Origin: Jaapia argillacea MUCL 33604
Taxonomy: Eukaryota > Basidiomycota > Agaricomycetes > Jaapiales > Jaapiaceae
Assembly (NCBI GenBank): GCA_000697665.1
Contig: KL197768.1
Coordinates: 1-64,000, forward strand
Direction: 5' to 3'
DNA: 64,000 nt
Part shown: positions 12,815 to 24,000 of the stretch, piece by piece
How positions within the stretch are numbered: the first letter of the stretch is position 1
How the letters are laid out: every line of letters begins with the position of its first letter
The notes under the pieces: model-generated
Database searches by the model: none
Seen by the model: the letters and a program-made list of their open reading frames with translations, nothing else
Told to the model about the DNA's origin: nothing
Made by a program: the position numbers and the translations under genes

Positions 12815-13720
12815 ATATAGCCAGGTGGTGAGTCCATGATGTCGCTGATGGCGTCTGCCGTGGAGATACGATGTTGCAGGGGACGTTGGTATATCTGTAT
12901 AGTAGCGTCAAGCAGCTGCGGTCCACGACGAGTAAATGGTACTCACGGCTCGTTTCGACTCAGCGGAAATGAAAGGAAACGTGGAAAAGTTTGAGTTTAC
13001 TTGAGTGTTCTGCATATCCAGGGCGGAGTTTACACGCGCCAAGAGAGTGAAGGGGCAGTTGTATGGCTTCGTTGCGAAGGTAACCAGGTGAAGATTAATG
13101 CAGAGTCGGCGAAAGCGGGTCAACTCGATCCCAAGATTACAGTTTATCTGGTGAAATTCCCCACTTTCTTGCAAAACCGACCCAATGAAAAGGCCACAGC
13201 CTTGGACGCACGCTGAAAAATAGCCAAGAGAATGAGGATCGTTGACACGATGGCGTCCCATGATTGGTCGATATGAACGTTCCAAAGGGCCAGAATATCG
13301 AGAACCAGAGTAGGAAGTATCGGAGAGCTGAACGGAGTCAAGTTCAGGAACGACGAAGGAGTCTGGGGTGGTAAGATGGCTGAACTCTGGAAATATAGCA
13401 TCCTCGTTGCTCACACGAGGCAAGCATGAGGGAAACTCCTCGCAATCGGGGGAGACAAAGTCGAGGAAATATGGATAGTGCTGCTTACATACCAGATTTG
13501 CCAGAGAGTAGTGAGCAGATCAGAGTCAACCCGTTGATCAGGGGACTTTCCCCAGCATCTGATAGGCAAGGAAAAAGGTGCGCAGGGTCGCAGACGCCAC
13601 TTTTCCTCATTACCAGCCTTCTGACGAAGGAATTCCGGCAGCACGGTTGACCCTTCAAGTGGACCGTTGTAACCGAATCACGATGTTCAACGTTCAACGC
13701 CCAGGACAGTGAGTTCAAGT
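12815..13720 (-). CDS. Hypothetical protein, possibly membrane-associated, low certainty
   Basis: The best-supported part is the 3' end. A frame reading NTQVNSNFSTFPFISAESKR meets a GTGAGT donor, and after a 52-base intron with a CTTGAC site a short last exon ends in SPPGYI and a stop near 12815. Upstream frames include a hydrophobic stretch (AIVSTILILLAIF) and PTLVLDILALW, suggesting one or two membrane segments. I cannot place all exon joints or the start. No family is recognised. It diverges from the VPS74-like gene at 13908. Confidence 0.35.
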
Positions 13721-13907
13721 ACCAAGTAGCCTTGGAGTCTTCAAGCCGCCTTGCGAGAAAAAGACAAGTCCGTTCGGCGTATGCCGTAAACGCCAGCTGA
13801 TCTTCCGAAGGGGGCGCGCGCAGCTAAACCGCTCACCACAATATTCCTCCAGCAAAGCACTCAGTTCTTTCCAATAATCCTTATACCTCGTCTATTCACT
13901 GGATGCT

Positions 13908-15256
13908 ATGAGCTCCGCAGGACTTTCGCGACGACGAGTAGGCAACCAGTCAGCCTCCACGTCGGCTCTGGACGATGATTGGGACTCACGCTCCCCATCC
14001 GCAAATGGTTCGGTTTCAAACGTCTCTACTCAGCTGGGCAACGGTGGTTCGGCATTTGAGGGTGGAAGTAAGATTGCATTTGACCCTAGGGACTTGGAGA
14101 GAGATAATGAAGAGAGTCGGGCGGGAGGGAAGATGCCTCGGTTGACCATAATGGAGGAAGTGCTATTGATGGGGTTGAAGGATAAGCAGGTGAGCACCTA
14201 TTTCGATTGTAGCATCTTCATTCTTCTCGCTTGGATGTCTCTCGTGAGCGCAATGCGTGCAGAATTTATCGCATTATTTCGTCCTTCAAAACTTATTTGG
14301 AGCGTGTCTTTATACGGTCTCTAAGTTTTCATCGTAGGGTTACCTATCATTTTGGAACGACAACATATCCTATGCATTGCGAGGTTGCATCCTGATAGAG
14401 CTTGCTCTGCGGAGACGAATCGCCATCGTCAAGGATGCGAACCGGCGGCGGATTCCCCTCACGGAGCGACTCATTGAAGTCATCGACGATCGACAGACTG
14501 GGGAGACGATACTGGACGAGACGCTGAGAATGATGAAGAGTCAACAGGCGGAGAAACTGGGGGTGAATAATTGGATTGATTTGTTGAGTGGTGAGTTCTA
14601 GTTCTCTTTTCTCCTTTCTGTCACACGACTGCGTCTAACTGGTTCATTCAGGCGAAACATGGAACGTGATGAAGATTGGTTTCCAATTGAAACAGGTCCG
14701 CGAGCGACTCGCAAAAGGATTAGTGGACAAGGGCGTTTTGCGGACCGAAAAGCGAAATTTCCTCCTCTTCGACATGGCTACGCATCCCGTCGCAGACGTT
14801 CGGACGAAAGACTCCATCGTAACCCGTGTTGTCACCCTCCTCACTGCTACTACGTCAACCGTTCCACCAGCCGCGCTTGACAAAGACGGTACCCAATGCC
14901 GAGCGATGCGTGCCGTGTGTCTCATCTGCGCGGCCTACGCTGCTAGTGTGTTAGATAATGCCTTTGGTCGGCTGACGTACGAGGACCGAGAAGCGGCATT
15001 CCAAAGAAGCGACGAGATTCTCGGGGAGTTTGCGTGTTGGCCCTTTGGAAGTGGTTCGACTACTTCGACGCCTGGATCAAGGCGGCGAGAGTCATCGCGG
15101 ATCGGCATGGGAAGTACAGGGGTGGTCAGTGGGCGTGATGCTGTCCTGGGATTGGTTCAAGAGGTGAAGAAGGAGATGAATGGGGAGGAGGATTTGGGGT
15201 TCGAGCTGGTGGCCGGTGTGCTGGAGGTGTTATCAAAACTAGACTCGTTGCTGTGA
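13908..15256 (+). CDS. VPS74: Golgi phosphoprotein 3 / VPS74 homologue (GPP34 domain)
   Basis: This peripheral Golgi protein binds phosphatidylinositol-4-phosphate and helps retain glycosyltransferases in the Golgi. Exons 13908-14189, 14338-14590 and 14652-15256 give 379 residues. The GPP34 domain begins at about residue 75 with [20 protein letters not shown], continues with [20 protein letters not shown], the basic loop [55 protein letters not shown], and ends near residue 375. The Trp of SFWND and the Arg of the LRG element, which bind PI4P in characterised homologues, are present. The Ser-rich N-terminus (residues 1-60) and a Ser/Arg-rich insert near residues 310-330 ([14 protein letters not shown]) are extra to the core domain. 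Together with CHS7 nearby it is a secretory-pathway housekeeping gene; no functional link is implied. Confidence 0.96.
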
Positions 15257-16079
15257 GGATGAGAAGGGCACGACATTTCTGGTGGATGTCCTTCGGGAGC
15301 CGGGGACGTTTTCTTCCTCATACCTCCTCTCCCTACTATTGGTTCCTCTCCTGTTCCCCACTACATACTTACATATTATTCCCTGGTTTTCTGCGAGGGT
15401 CGCGAAGCCCGGCGAGGCCGCGCGAAACCGTCGGCGCAGTGTTGCCAACTCGAGTAATCGACAAAATCGTTAGCGTTGAGGATATCGGGTAACGCCTGCA
15501 TCGATGTCATAAAAATGTCTGATAAACTCTCGGTCTTGCACCGACGACTTCTCGCGCGAGGCTTTCTGCAGGGGATCGTCTGGGCAGTTGTCAGCAAATC
15601 GTTGCCCTGCAACCGTGTCCCGTGTAAGCGTGTGGCCTGTTGCAAGCTAATTTCTGTAACGCAGGAAGCCCGAGATGTTCACATTCTGATCCGGGAGATA
15701 TGGCCAGACTGGCGTAATATTTCCGGCCGCCAGAGATGAGGGCTCAGTCTGCAACTGAACAAAGATGCCACAGACTACTCCTAAGCGTCGGGCGGAGGTT
15801 AGTCGATCATGCATGGACTTTGTCTTTCCACCACCATGACCATGGAACTCTTTTGTGCGTTGCACGATCATCGCAGCGGCGACTACGAAGAGATATGATA
15901 TTTTTTGACGGCTGATTCCAGGCGCTAAACGGTACGGCAACTAATTTTGAATTTTGCGATTGCTTCTTTGTGTCAGGGTCCGTCCTTCGTCCTCGCCTTC
16001 TCAACGAATGATGTGACATAAAACATCAACTGCATCTTGGCTTTAACCCTCCTCCTCCTGCTTGTCCTCATCCACTACC
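15257..16079. other. Intergenic region between VPS74-like and G-alpha genes
   Basis: I see no supported gene. It should contain the 3' UTR of the VPS74 homologue and the promoter of the G-alpha gene. A second in-frame ATG at 16062 lies just before the chosen G-alpha start. Confidence 0.4.
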
Positions 16080-18001
16080 ATGGGCAGAACCTCCCCTGAC
16101 GCCAACGATCCTTTCCACCACTTTACCGCTCCTCCACCAGACGAAACGCCAGAGGAGAGGTCAACACGCGAGAAACGGGAAGCGGAGGCAAAACGGATCT
16201 CTGATGAAATTGACGAAATTCTCAAAGGAGAGCGTTTGGCGTTGAAGAAGGGTAAGAAACCCATCAAGGTCTTGCTACTGGGTCAGTCGGAGAGTGGTGA
16301 GTAAATCCCTGTCGACTGAGCGATGGATCGCACGGCTAAGTGGGCTGAACACCAGGCAAATCGACCACACTCAAGAGTACGTCTTCATGTTATATCACGT
16401 TAATACCTGATCCTTATCTATTGATCAGACTTCCAGATTGCTTATGCCCGTGAAGGATGGAAAGCCGAACGTGCGTCGTGGCGAGCCGTAGTTCAACTCA
16501 ACCTCGTCAAATCCGTCATCGTCATCCTCAATGCTCTCGAAGAGGAGATGGCTGGCCATCATGAAACCCAATCATCTGATCCAGAAGATGAAGATCGCGA
16601 AAGCCCTCAGCCGACCTTAGCCCCTGTCCAATTCACTGAGAAACACCAACTTCTCAAACTCCGTCTTCGCCCCCTCCGCCGAATTGAAGCCGACCTCAGA
16701 AGGGCACTGGGTGCTGCCAGCGACGATATCGAATCTCCATCAGCACCCTTAACTGCTTCTCCCTTCGATAGTCCTCGTCGTCCCGAATTCTGTGTCAGAT
16801 CGTGGAAAGGTGCCTTGGAGCGAAATGACCATGTCAAGTCTGCCACTTCTTCCAGGGGTTCGAACCTGGGTCACGGGAATAGTTTAGACTCGGATGAGGC
16901 GACTGATGTGATTGCGGAATGTAGAGAAGATATGAAGGCGCTTTGGCAGGATGAGATCGTGCGGCACTTGCTTGGGAGTAGGAAAATGCGAATGGAGAAC
17001 TCGGCTGGATTGTGAGTGTATTTGCTGTCATTCTTTTCGTCTAATTGCTTATTTTCGTGGCGTTTAGCTTTTTGAATGACATTGATCGAATAGCCACGCG
17101 ATCCTATTCCCCTAATGACGACGATGTCGTTCGTGCTCGGCTCCGGACATTAGGTGTTCAAGAACACCGATTGACATTCGAGGAAGGTAACTATTGTCCG
17201 TCTTTCCTGCATCTTCGTTCTCTTATTCCTTTCCCCATTCCACAGGACCGGAAACTGGTCGGGAGTGGGTCATCTACGATGTTGGAGGCTCTCGCACAAT
17301 GGTGAAGTCTTACTTGGTCGTCTTCTATTTTGAGTTGGGGCTGACGCACGATTCATCCTCAGCGAGCTGCTTGGGTGCCCTTCTTCGACGATGTCAACGC
17401 CATCATCTTCCTTGCCCCTGTTTCATGTTTCGACGAACGACTGGTTGAAGACCCTCGAGTCAATCGTCTCGAAGACACCTTCCTCCTCTGGAAGTCCATC
17501 GTCTCATCACCCCTCCTCGCCAAAGCCACCATAGTCCTGTTCATGAACAAGTGCGATATATTGCACTCGAAACTCAAGTCAGGAATTATGGTTAAGAAAT
17601 ACATGCCGAGCTACGGCGATCGGGATAATTCTACCAATACAGTTATTAAATGTGAGTGCTTTGTTCCTTTTCTGATGTCGGCTTGGAAGACTGATGGTTT
17701 TGCGATTGCTAGATTTAAGAACAAAGTTCAAGGATATGCAGAAGCAGTATTCACCTCAGCCACGCGCGTTCTATGGTTACGCAACGACTTGTACAGTATG
17801 TTCTTCCTCTTTGATGGCCGCTCTCGTTTTGATCATCGTCGTGCTTCCTTAACGTAGGATACGAAAGCAACGACTGCGACCCTGGAATCAGGTTTGTTCA
17901 TACCTCCGTACCATCGCAGCATTCAAGACTGATCACCCTTCTTATGATTAGTTCGCGATGGTATTCTCCGAGATCATCTCAAGCAGGCTGACCTAGTATG
18001 A
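16080..18001 (+). CDS. Atypical heterotrimeric G-protein alpha subunit
   Basis: This GTP-binding signalling protein has nine exons (16080-16296, 16356-16376, 16429-17011, 17068-17186, 17246-17301, 17363-17651, 17713-17795, 17858-17891, 17952-18001) giving 483 residues; the ATG at 16062 would add six. Motifs: P-loop GQSESGKST (split over exons 1-2), switch I RARLRTLG with the catalytic Arg and Thr, DVGGSRTM in switch II, NKCD and TTCTDT for guanine recognition. The helical domain carries a Ser/Pro/Asp-rich insert of roughly 100 residues (around 150-260), so it is longer than the usual about 350 residues. The catalytic Gln after DVGG is Ser. The N-terminus MGRTSP does not fit the myristoylation consensus well, and the C-terminus (KQADLV) lacks a toxin-target Cys. 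Such atypical G-alphas are expanded in agaricomycetes. Confidence 0.93.
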
Positions 18002-18732
18002 CGGACTTTATATCTACCCCCGACCCCGTATTTATCCCTCCTCCCCCTCTAGATGGTCATATGAGCAGCGCTGAGCGTTACTGACCACCTCTGTTCCAAC
18101 TCTGCTCTATGTCTTGTTCTATCTTTGTTGACTCCAGTTTCGTTCCGTCGTCATCTTTTGCTCGACACACATATGCATGCAGTCGTGTACATACAACCCA
18201 TGGCCATTTTGTTTCTATCTCAGCAATGCATCGCTATCGTCAATAATATATCCCACACTGATTGTCTCTTGGAGATCTGGGGTTGCGGTGACCTTGGTGA
18301 CGCTATCGATCTGATGAAGGGTGGTTGTCATGGGAGTAGATATCCACGATTCCGCTGTTCCGTTCGGGGACGGCGGTGACGAGGCTACAAGGTGCCAACG
18401 TTTTCCGAATATTTTGCAAGCGAGAGAGAGGAGAGTTGAACGGCTGCGATGAAACCAGATGCACCGAAAGTCCGTCCACCGCGAACGGACGTTGTTCACC
18501 GACCTGCACATCGCAGAGCGACTGACGAGGTCCTCACTGCGATTTCCTTGGCAAAGCCAACACGTTCCCATTCTTGCATTCCTGATGGAGTTACGGAACC
18601 AATCGACGATGCCGGTCCTTGCGAACGATTCAACTTTCCCTCGACCTCCATTGTTGACCGTTGGCGACTGCTGGAGGAGACCCTCAGCTTGGACTGGTTA
18701 TCCTGGATTTCGCTTGCTGGTTGTAGGGGAGG

Positions 18733-20463
18733 ATGTCTCAACTACTATGGTCCCTCACACTCGCTTTGACCACGATCTTTTTGAGCTTGAGCGCAGTGCT
18801 TGCGGGCAACACGACATGTGCTAGTAACCAACTGGATTGGTATACGAGCGTGGTGGGAGAGACACCTTGTGAGTTTCTTGTGGGCCATAAGACTTACAGT
18901 AGGATGATTAACGTTGGGAGGACGGGCAGGTATGACATACCAGAGATTGAGACAGATTTGTAACCCCCAATGTGAGCATACCATGTAGTTCTTCTTGGGC
19001 TTTCCTCCAACATTTCGCCTAGACCAGGTCCCATCGTTCAGACCATTGACACCGGGGGATAACTGTGACGATCAACTGAGCGAGTGCATTAAGTTTTCAA
19101 CTCGATGCCTGTTCTCTGACGTGACTTTCAACTGCAGAGGATTGTTGTTGCAACTCGATAGCGTGGGCGCTCAGTATGCTCTGTATGAAGTAAGTTTTCA
19201 CCCTTGTACTCCCTCTCACCTCACTCAACCTTTTGGCTTTCTAGTTGTCAACAAGATCTTCCCGGTGGGAGCCCCTCAGGAATCGACGCTGGCAAGTCAT
19301 CAACATACCATCGTCGACGAACCGGATGTGCTTACCACCCCTCTAGGTGTCACCGCCTACGCCTTGTATCGAACGCAAACCGACGGTTCCTTTTGTAGCC
19401 CAAATACCAACCAGTCGTTAGTCTTTCTCATCGTTTGGCAATTCCATCTCACATTCTATCATCCCTCCCTTTAGACTACCCACCAATATCCAAGCGGCTG
19501 TTTGCAACGAAAACATCAAACTAGACAACTTCTTATACTCACTTTTTTGGACTGACGGGTCTTGGTGAGTTCCGATGTCACGCCCCGAAGATCTTCATTA
19601 ACGTGTTTCCTTTAGGTTCTAGTAAGTCTCTTCGTGCTCGCCTCGGTGTTGCCGGCTAAAGCCAGAACCTCCAGTGTTTACACAGAGGACACGGGCAATT
19701 CAGATCACATCGCGAACAACAACAACACCTTCACCCACTGCCCCAACGAAATTGTCTCCTCAACACACCCTCCTACTTCAAATTCGACTTCGACTTCGGC
19801 GCCATCGCGAACATCGTCGTCCCCACCCACCTTGGGTGCCTCTTCAAGTGCTTCCCAGAGTCCTGTTCCACCGTCGAATACCGGTCCCATCGTCGGAGGT
19901 GTCGTCGGTGGCTTAGTAGGGCTGATCGCTCTGATCTCGGTCGGGGTGCTAGTATGGTATCGAAGACGGCGCCGACGGGGGATCGGAGAAATTGATTTGA
20001 GTCAAGAGTACACCAGTCCAACGACTCACGACGCAAGTGGCTTTTATGGCCAGATGACTGTCACACCCTTCACACTACCCGCATCGGGTATGTTTCGAGC
20101 TAGTCGAGTTTCGCACTTACCCTGCTCACGATTATCATTTATCCAGCTGCCACATCGACGTCCCATATTCCTCCTAAAGGACCGAGTGTCCTGTCCCAAG
20201 GCGGTCACCAGTATACGACTTCATACTCAAACAACTCCCTCTATCCTTCGATACCAGGACACTCTTCCAGCCACTCCAGCGGTTCCCTCCTTTCATCGCC
20301 GGCACCCACAACAGAAGCAGCTGAAAGACACGAGGATGGAGGTCCTGTACCTCAGCTTGCTCGTTCTAATTCTGGGCGGCTGCCTCCTGCGTATCAACCC
20401 GCTTGGGACGCTGCTCAACAGCCTGGTAGCTCGCGACCACCTTTCAAAACTCGGAACCCATAG
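18733..20463 (+). CDS. Secreted/cell-surface single-pass membrane protein of a basidiomycete family
   Basis: The protein has a signal peptide (LLWSLTLALTTIFLSLSAVLA), a Cys-rich ectodomain, a Ser/Thr-rich stalk, one membrane segment and a cytosolic tail. Family marks, assembled over many short exons, are LDWYTSVVGETPC, TYQRLRQICNPQY, TPGDNCDDQLSEC, CQQDLPGGSPSGIDAGK, LPTNIQAAVCNENIKLDNF and LFWTDGSWFY. Certain boundaries are 18733-18868, 18930-18971 and a start at 19023. A six-base micro-exon at about 19616-19621 (G TTC TA) is needed to read WFY. The stalk is followed by a membrane span (GGVVGGLVGLIALISVGVLV), an RRRRRR stop-transfer and a tail ending at the TAG at 20461. The function is unknown; a wall-sensor-like role is only a guess. 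Middle exon joints (19087-19290) are uncertain. Confidence 0.8.
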
Positions 20464-20974
20464 TTCCAATGTACCATCGCACTGTCTTCCAAAATCTGCG
20501 TCTCGATGTTTTTCCTGGGATCATGTAGATCTGCGTTCGTTGGGGGCGGTGGAGAAGGATTAGGTTGCTGTTGGAAGGGCTCGAGCTGGGACTCGAATAG
20601 GATTGATTATACACCATGGAGTGAGTTATGACTGCCATTGATAGTTGTTTCATAGGGACTTGTACGTTTCCTTTATGTTTCTGGAGAATCAACTGCAACC
20701 TTGCTGCCCTTTGGAGATCGGTCCGGTTCGATCCGCGTGTCCGGTTGTGTGAACTGATGACCATCCCCGGTCGCGGCTAACGAGAACACGGTGGCTTCGT
20801 TCGACGTCGACGGGAGACCGTTCTTTGAATGAAGGCGCCGGTCAGGTGTATGCAATCCAATCTTAGCCTCTATTGCTTCGTTTACAAATCCGTATTTTCA
20901 CTGTAAGTCATAGATCGCGGTTTCCGAAACGTATCACTACTGACCCCTCACATCCCAATCATCTGCAATATCCG
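20464..20974. other. Intergenic region upstream of the aldolase
   Basis: No coding signal is convincing. It should contain the 3' end of the surface-protein transcript and the promoter of the aldolase gene. Confidence 0.4.
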
Positions 20975-22182
20975 ATGTCTTTCACAGGAAACCGAACCTT
21001 GGAGATCTTGAGGAAGGCTGAGCGTGAAGGGTATGGTATTCTAGCACAGACCTGGTGAGGTCGCTCTTCATTCATCTGCACATCACGTCGCTGACAACCA
21101 TTCAGTTACGACGCTCACTGTGTCATTGGGCTTGTGCGAGCTGCTGAGAGATGTCGGAGTCCTGCCATTATCAACTTGTTCCCTGTGACGCTGGCGTATG
21201 GAAAGGGTCCATTCCTGCAATTCTGCTTGAACGCGTGGGTCCTCTTTAATGGTTCAGGTAGTTCTTCACATCCAACGTCTGAAACTATACAGAGCGCACC
21301 AAGCATCGGTTCCGATCGCCGTCAACCTTGATCATGCTACTGATCCTGAGCATCTTGAGTTGGCTCTCAGCTTGGCAGAGGCTGGAATCGCATTTGATAG
21401 CATCATGGTGGACGCCAGTCACGCAGAGGTGAGTCGATTATTCATTCCTCAATCCCTACCAGCCGGAGTAACGAATACGGTGGTATCCAGAGCGATGAAG
21501 AAAACATTGCCCTCGCCCGTCCCTATGTTGAGCGTGCTCGAAAGTGTGGCGTTCCTGTAGAAGTGGAGCTTGGTCGTCTCGAAGGCGGGGAAGCTGGTCT
21601 CCGGATGATCTCAGATGCAAAGCTGACGGATCCGGCGAAGGCACTGACGTTCATGAATGGGTATGGAGACCCTTCTCACCGATGTTCTGACCTCCTGATA
21701 ATCTGGTTTATAGAACTGGGGCGGTTGTCCTCGCGCCAAGTATTGGCAACCTTCATGGCTCTTATATCAACCCACCGAACTTTAGACAAGATATGTGAGT
21801 GGGCGATTTTTCCTTCCAGCTCAGATTTCAAACCCAGTGATAGTCTCAAATCCCTTCAAGCAACCTTCAAGGGCTCGGTCCCCCTTTGTCTCCACGGTAC
21901 TGACGAACTGCCTGACTGGCTGTTCGTGGAATGTATCAAGAATGGGATTAGCAAGGTGTGTATACCCGTGGCCCTGTCGCCGTGGATCCTCACTGACCGT
22001 GCGGCCTTTGCAAAATTTCCTAGATCAATGTCAACAGCTGGGGTCGTGATCCCTATGCCAAAGCTCTAGCGGCGGGTCTTCAATCAAAACCGTTCCCAGA
22101 CGCCGTAGAAGAAGCTACAGAGGTATTTGCGAAAGTGTGCGAACGGTTCTTCAATGTATTTCAATCTGTAGGGAAGGCTTGA
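20975..22182 (+). CDS. Class II (zinc) ketose-bisphosphate aldolase-like protein
   Basis: It probably splits a ketose phosphate or a related acid-sugar phosphate into two smaller units, acting in the cytosol. Seven exons (20975-21054, 21106-21234, 21293-21428, 21491-21660, 21714-21794, 21844-21955, 22024-22182) yield 288 residues. Class II features: the first metal His in AVNLDHATD, SIMVDASH, EVELGRLEGGE, TGAVVLAPSIGNLHGSY with a metal His, LCLHGTDELPD with the third metal His, and INVNSWG for phosphate binding. At 288 residues it is short and stand-alone. From knowledge of the family, many fungi and plants carry this domain at the end of a large dehydrogenase-kinase-aldolase fusion. The next two genes on the same strand are D-erythronate-dehydrogenase-like, which suggests four-carbon acid-sugar breakdown rather than glycolysis. 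Confidence 0.88.
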
Positions 22183-22437
22183 TACCTTCCGCTGCAGTTC
22201 AGGATAGAATAAATATCTAGTTTATCGAAACGGGATTCTTGGTCAGAACGCTGACAAGTTGAAGTTAGGAACGGCGGGAGGGAACGGCTATTCACGGATT
22301 TGACTTGACCACAAACTTGCTAACTTGACTTTGCTTCGACGACCATCTGACTGGAACCACGGCACGATGATCCAATTATACGAGATACTCATGCTCAATT
22401 GCATCTCTTCATCATCCCGTTTACTTTTGCTACGAGA

Positions 22438-23691
22438 ATGTCAACAAGTGTCGTCCTAATCACAGGCGCTGGGGGATTTCTGGGCAGCCTGGTAAGTCGT
22501 ATCATGTAGCGCACTTCCGACTTAGCACGGAGGTGCTGACACTTTCATGTTCTCCTCACCCTCTCCAGCTTGCACAGGCCCTTGAGAATGATTCGCGAAC
22601 GCCAAACTTGCACCTCATCTTGGCTGACATCGTCGAGCCCAAAGCGCCTCCCAATGTGAAGGCTATCACGATCAAAGCTGATTTGACCGACAAGACCCAG
22701 ATCAACTCCTTATTCGAGACGGGGTATGGGGTTCCGGATACTGTGTACTGTCTGCATGGGATTATGTCTCGTGGATCGGAGGACAATTTCGATCTGGGGT
22801 TGAAGGTGAGTCGATGCATGAGTCGACAGCTCTGCTACATCCCATGAACGTCGACCGCCTCGATACGTATAGGTCAATGTGGACTCCGTCCGTTTTGTAC
22901 TGGATGCTGCGAGATTCAAAGGAGCGGCAGCTGGTCGCCTGATCAAGTTCATTTTCACTTCTTCGTTGGCAGTTTATGGTGGCCCTTTGGTGAGTCATGC
23001 TCAACACACGCCACATACTGGGATTGACGGCCGAGATAGCCTGATGTTATAAAACCTGATACTATCGCAACGCCAGAGGGAGCATACGGTATGGGGAAGC
23101 TTGCGGTGGAACTCTTTGTGAACGAATATACTCGGAGAGGTTTCATTGATGGCCGCATCATGCGACTTCCAACCATCGTTGTCCGACCTGGCGCTCCATC
23201 CGCAGCGACATCGTCTTTTATGTCTGGTACGTCTGCCTCAACGTGATCCTTCTTGGGCTCATCTGTTTTCAGGGATCATTCGAGAGCCACTCAAGGGTCT
23301 CGAGTCAATCTGCCCAATTGGAAACTCACTCGACTCATCCGAACTAGACCTGGCAGCGTGGGTCGCTAGCCCTTCGACCACGATGAAGAACTTCATTATC
23401 TCTAAACACATTCCGGCGGAGAAGTTCTTCCCTCACACACGAGTCGTTTGTCTCCCTGGATTCACCACGACTATCCGTCAAGAACTGGAAGCACTTGAGA
23501 AGGTTGCTGGAAAGGAAGCTCTGAAGTTGGTGAAGTTCAAGGATGATGCGACGAATCGCCGCGTCGTCTCCTCTTGGCCTGCTCGATTCGATAATTCCTA
23601 TGCCATCGGTCTCGGGTTTGCGGTTGATGAGGGAGGCATGGTTCCGGTCGTTGAGCAGTTTAAGAAGGATGTTGAGGCGGGTCTGGCCTGA
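22438..23691 (+). CDS. NAD-dependent epimerase/dehydrogenase, D-erythronate dehydrogenase-like (copy 1)
   Basis: This extended SDR resembles DenD, which oxidises D-erythronate to the 2-oxo acid with NAD. Five exons (22438-22491, 22569-22805, 22873-22989, 23040-23226, 23273-23691) give 337 residues. The glycine motif is TGAGGFLG at the N-terminus; HLILADIVEP ends with the adenine-ribose acidic residue. DenD-type marks are YCLHGIMSRGSEDNFDLG, FIFTSSLAVYGG with the catalytic Ser, EGAYGMGK with the YxxxK pair, LPTIVVRPG, and WPARFD near the C-terminus. Exons 2-5 have exactly the same lengths as in the tandem copy downstream, which proves a local duplication. It lies about 255 bases after the aldolase on the same strand. 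Confidence 0.88.
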
Positions 23692-24000
23692 AGAATGTTT
23701 ATACGAAGTGCAAAGCGTCCTTGTACGACCAGGAATACCACTGTATGTGATATATTATCCGACCCTCCAAGCTCATTTTCGTTCCGTTGTCCGACAACAC
23801 TACTTCCTTCCAATTCGCATCTGTCACGGCACCGATCCCGATATACCACCCACGTGGAATATCTTTCCCGTCCATTACCGCATTCCCTCGGACCGTCCGT
23901 AACACCTGATCCTACCGGCCCTACAGTTCTATGATGTTGGTATCAGCATCATGTTCATGTTAGCCTCCCTACCTCTGACAAGACGCCCCTGATTTCTGCA

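Noticed and set aside
16855-16880. Box B-like GGTTCGAACC, possible tRNA
   Set aside because: It lies inside the third exon of the G-alpha gene, with no box A or cloverleaf around it.
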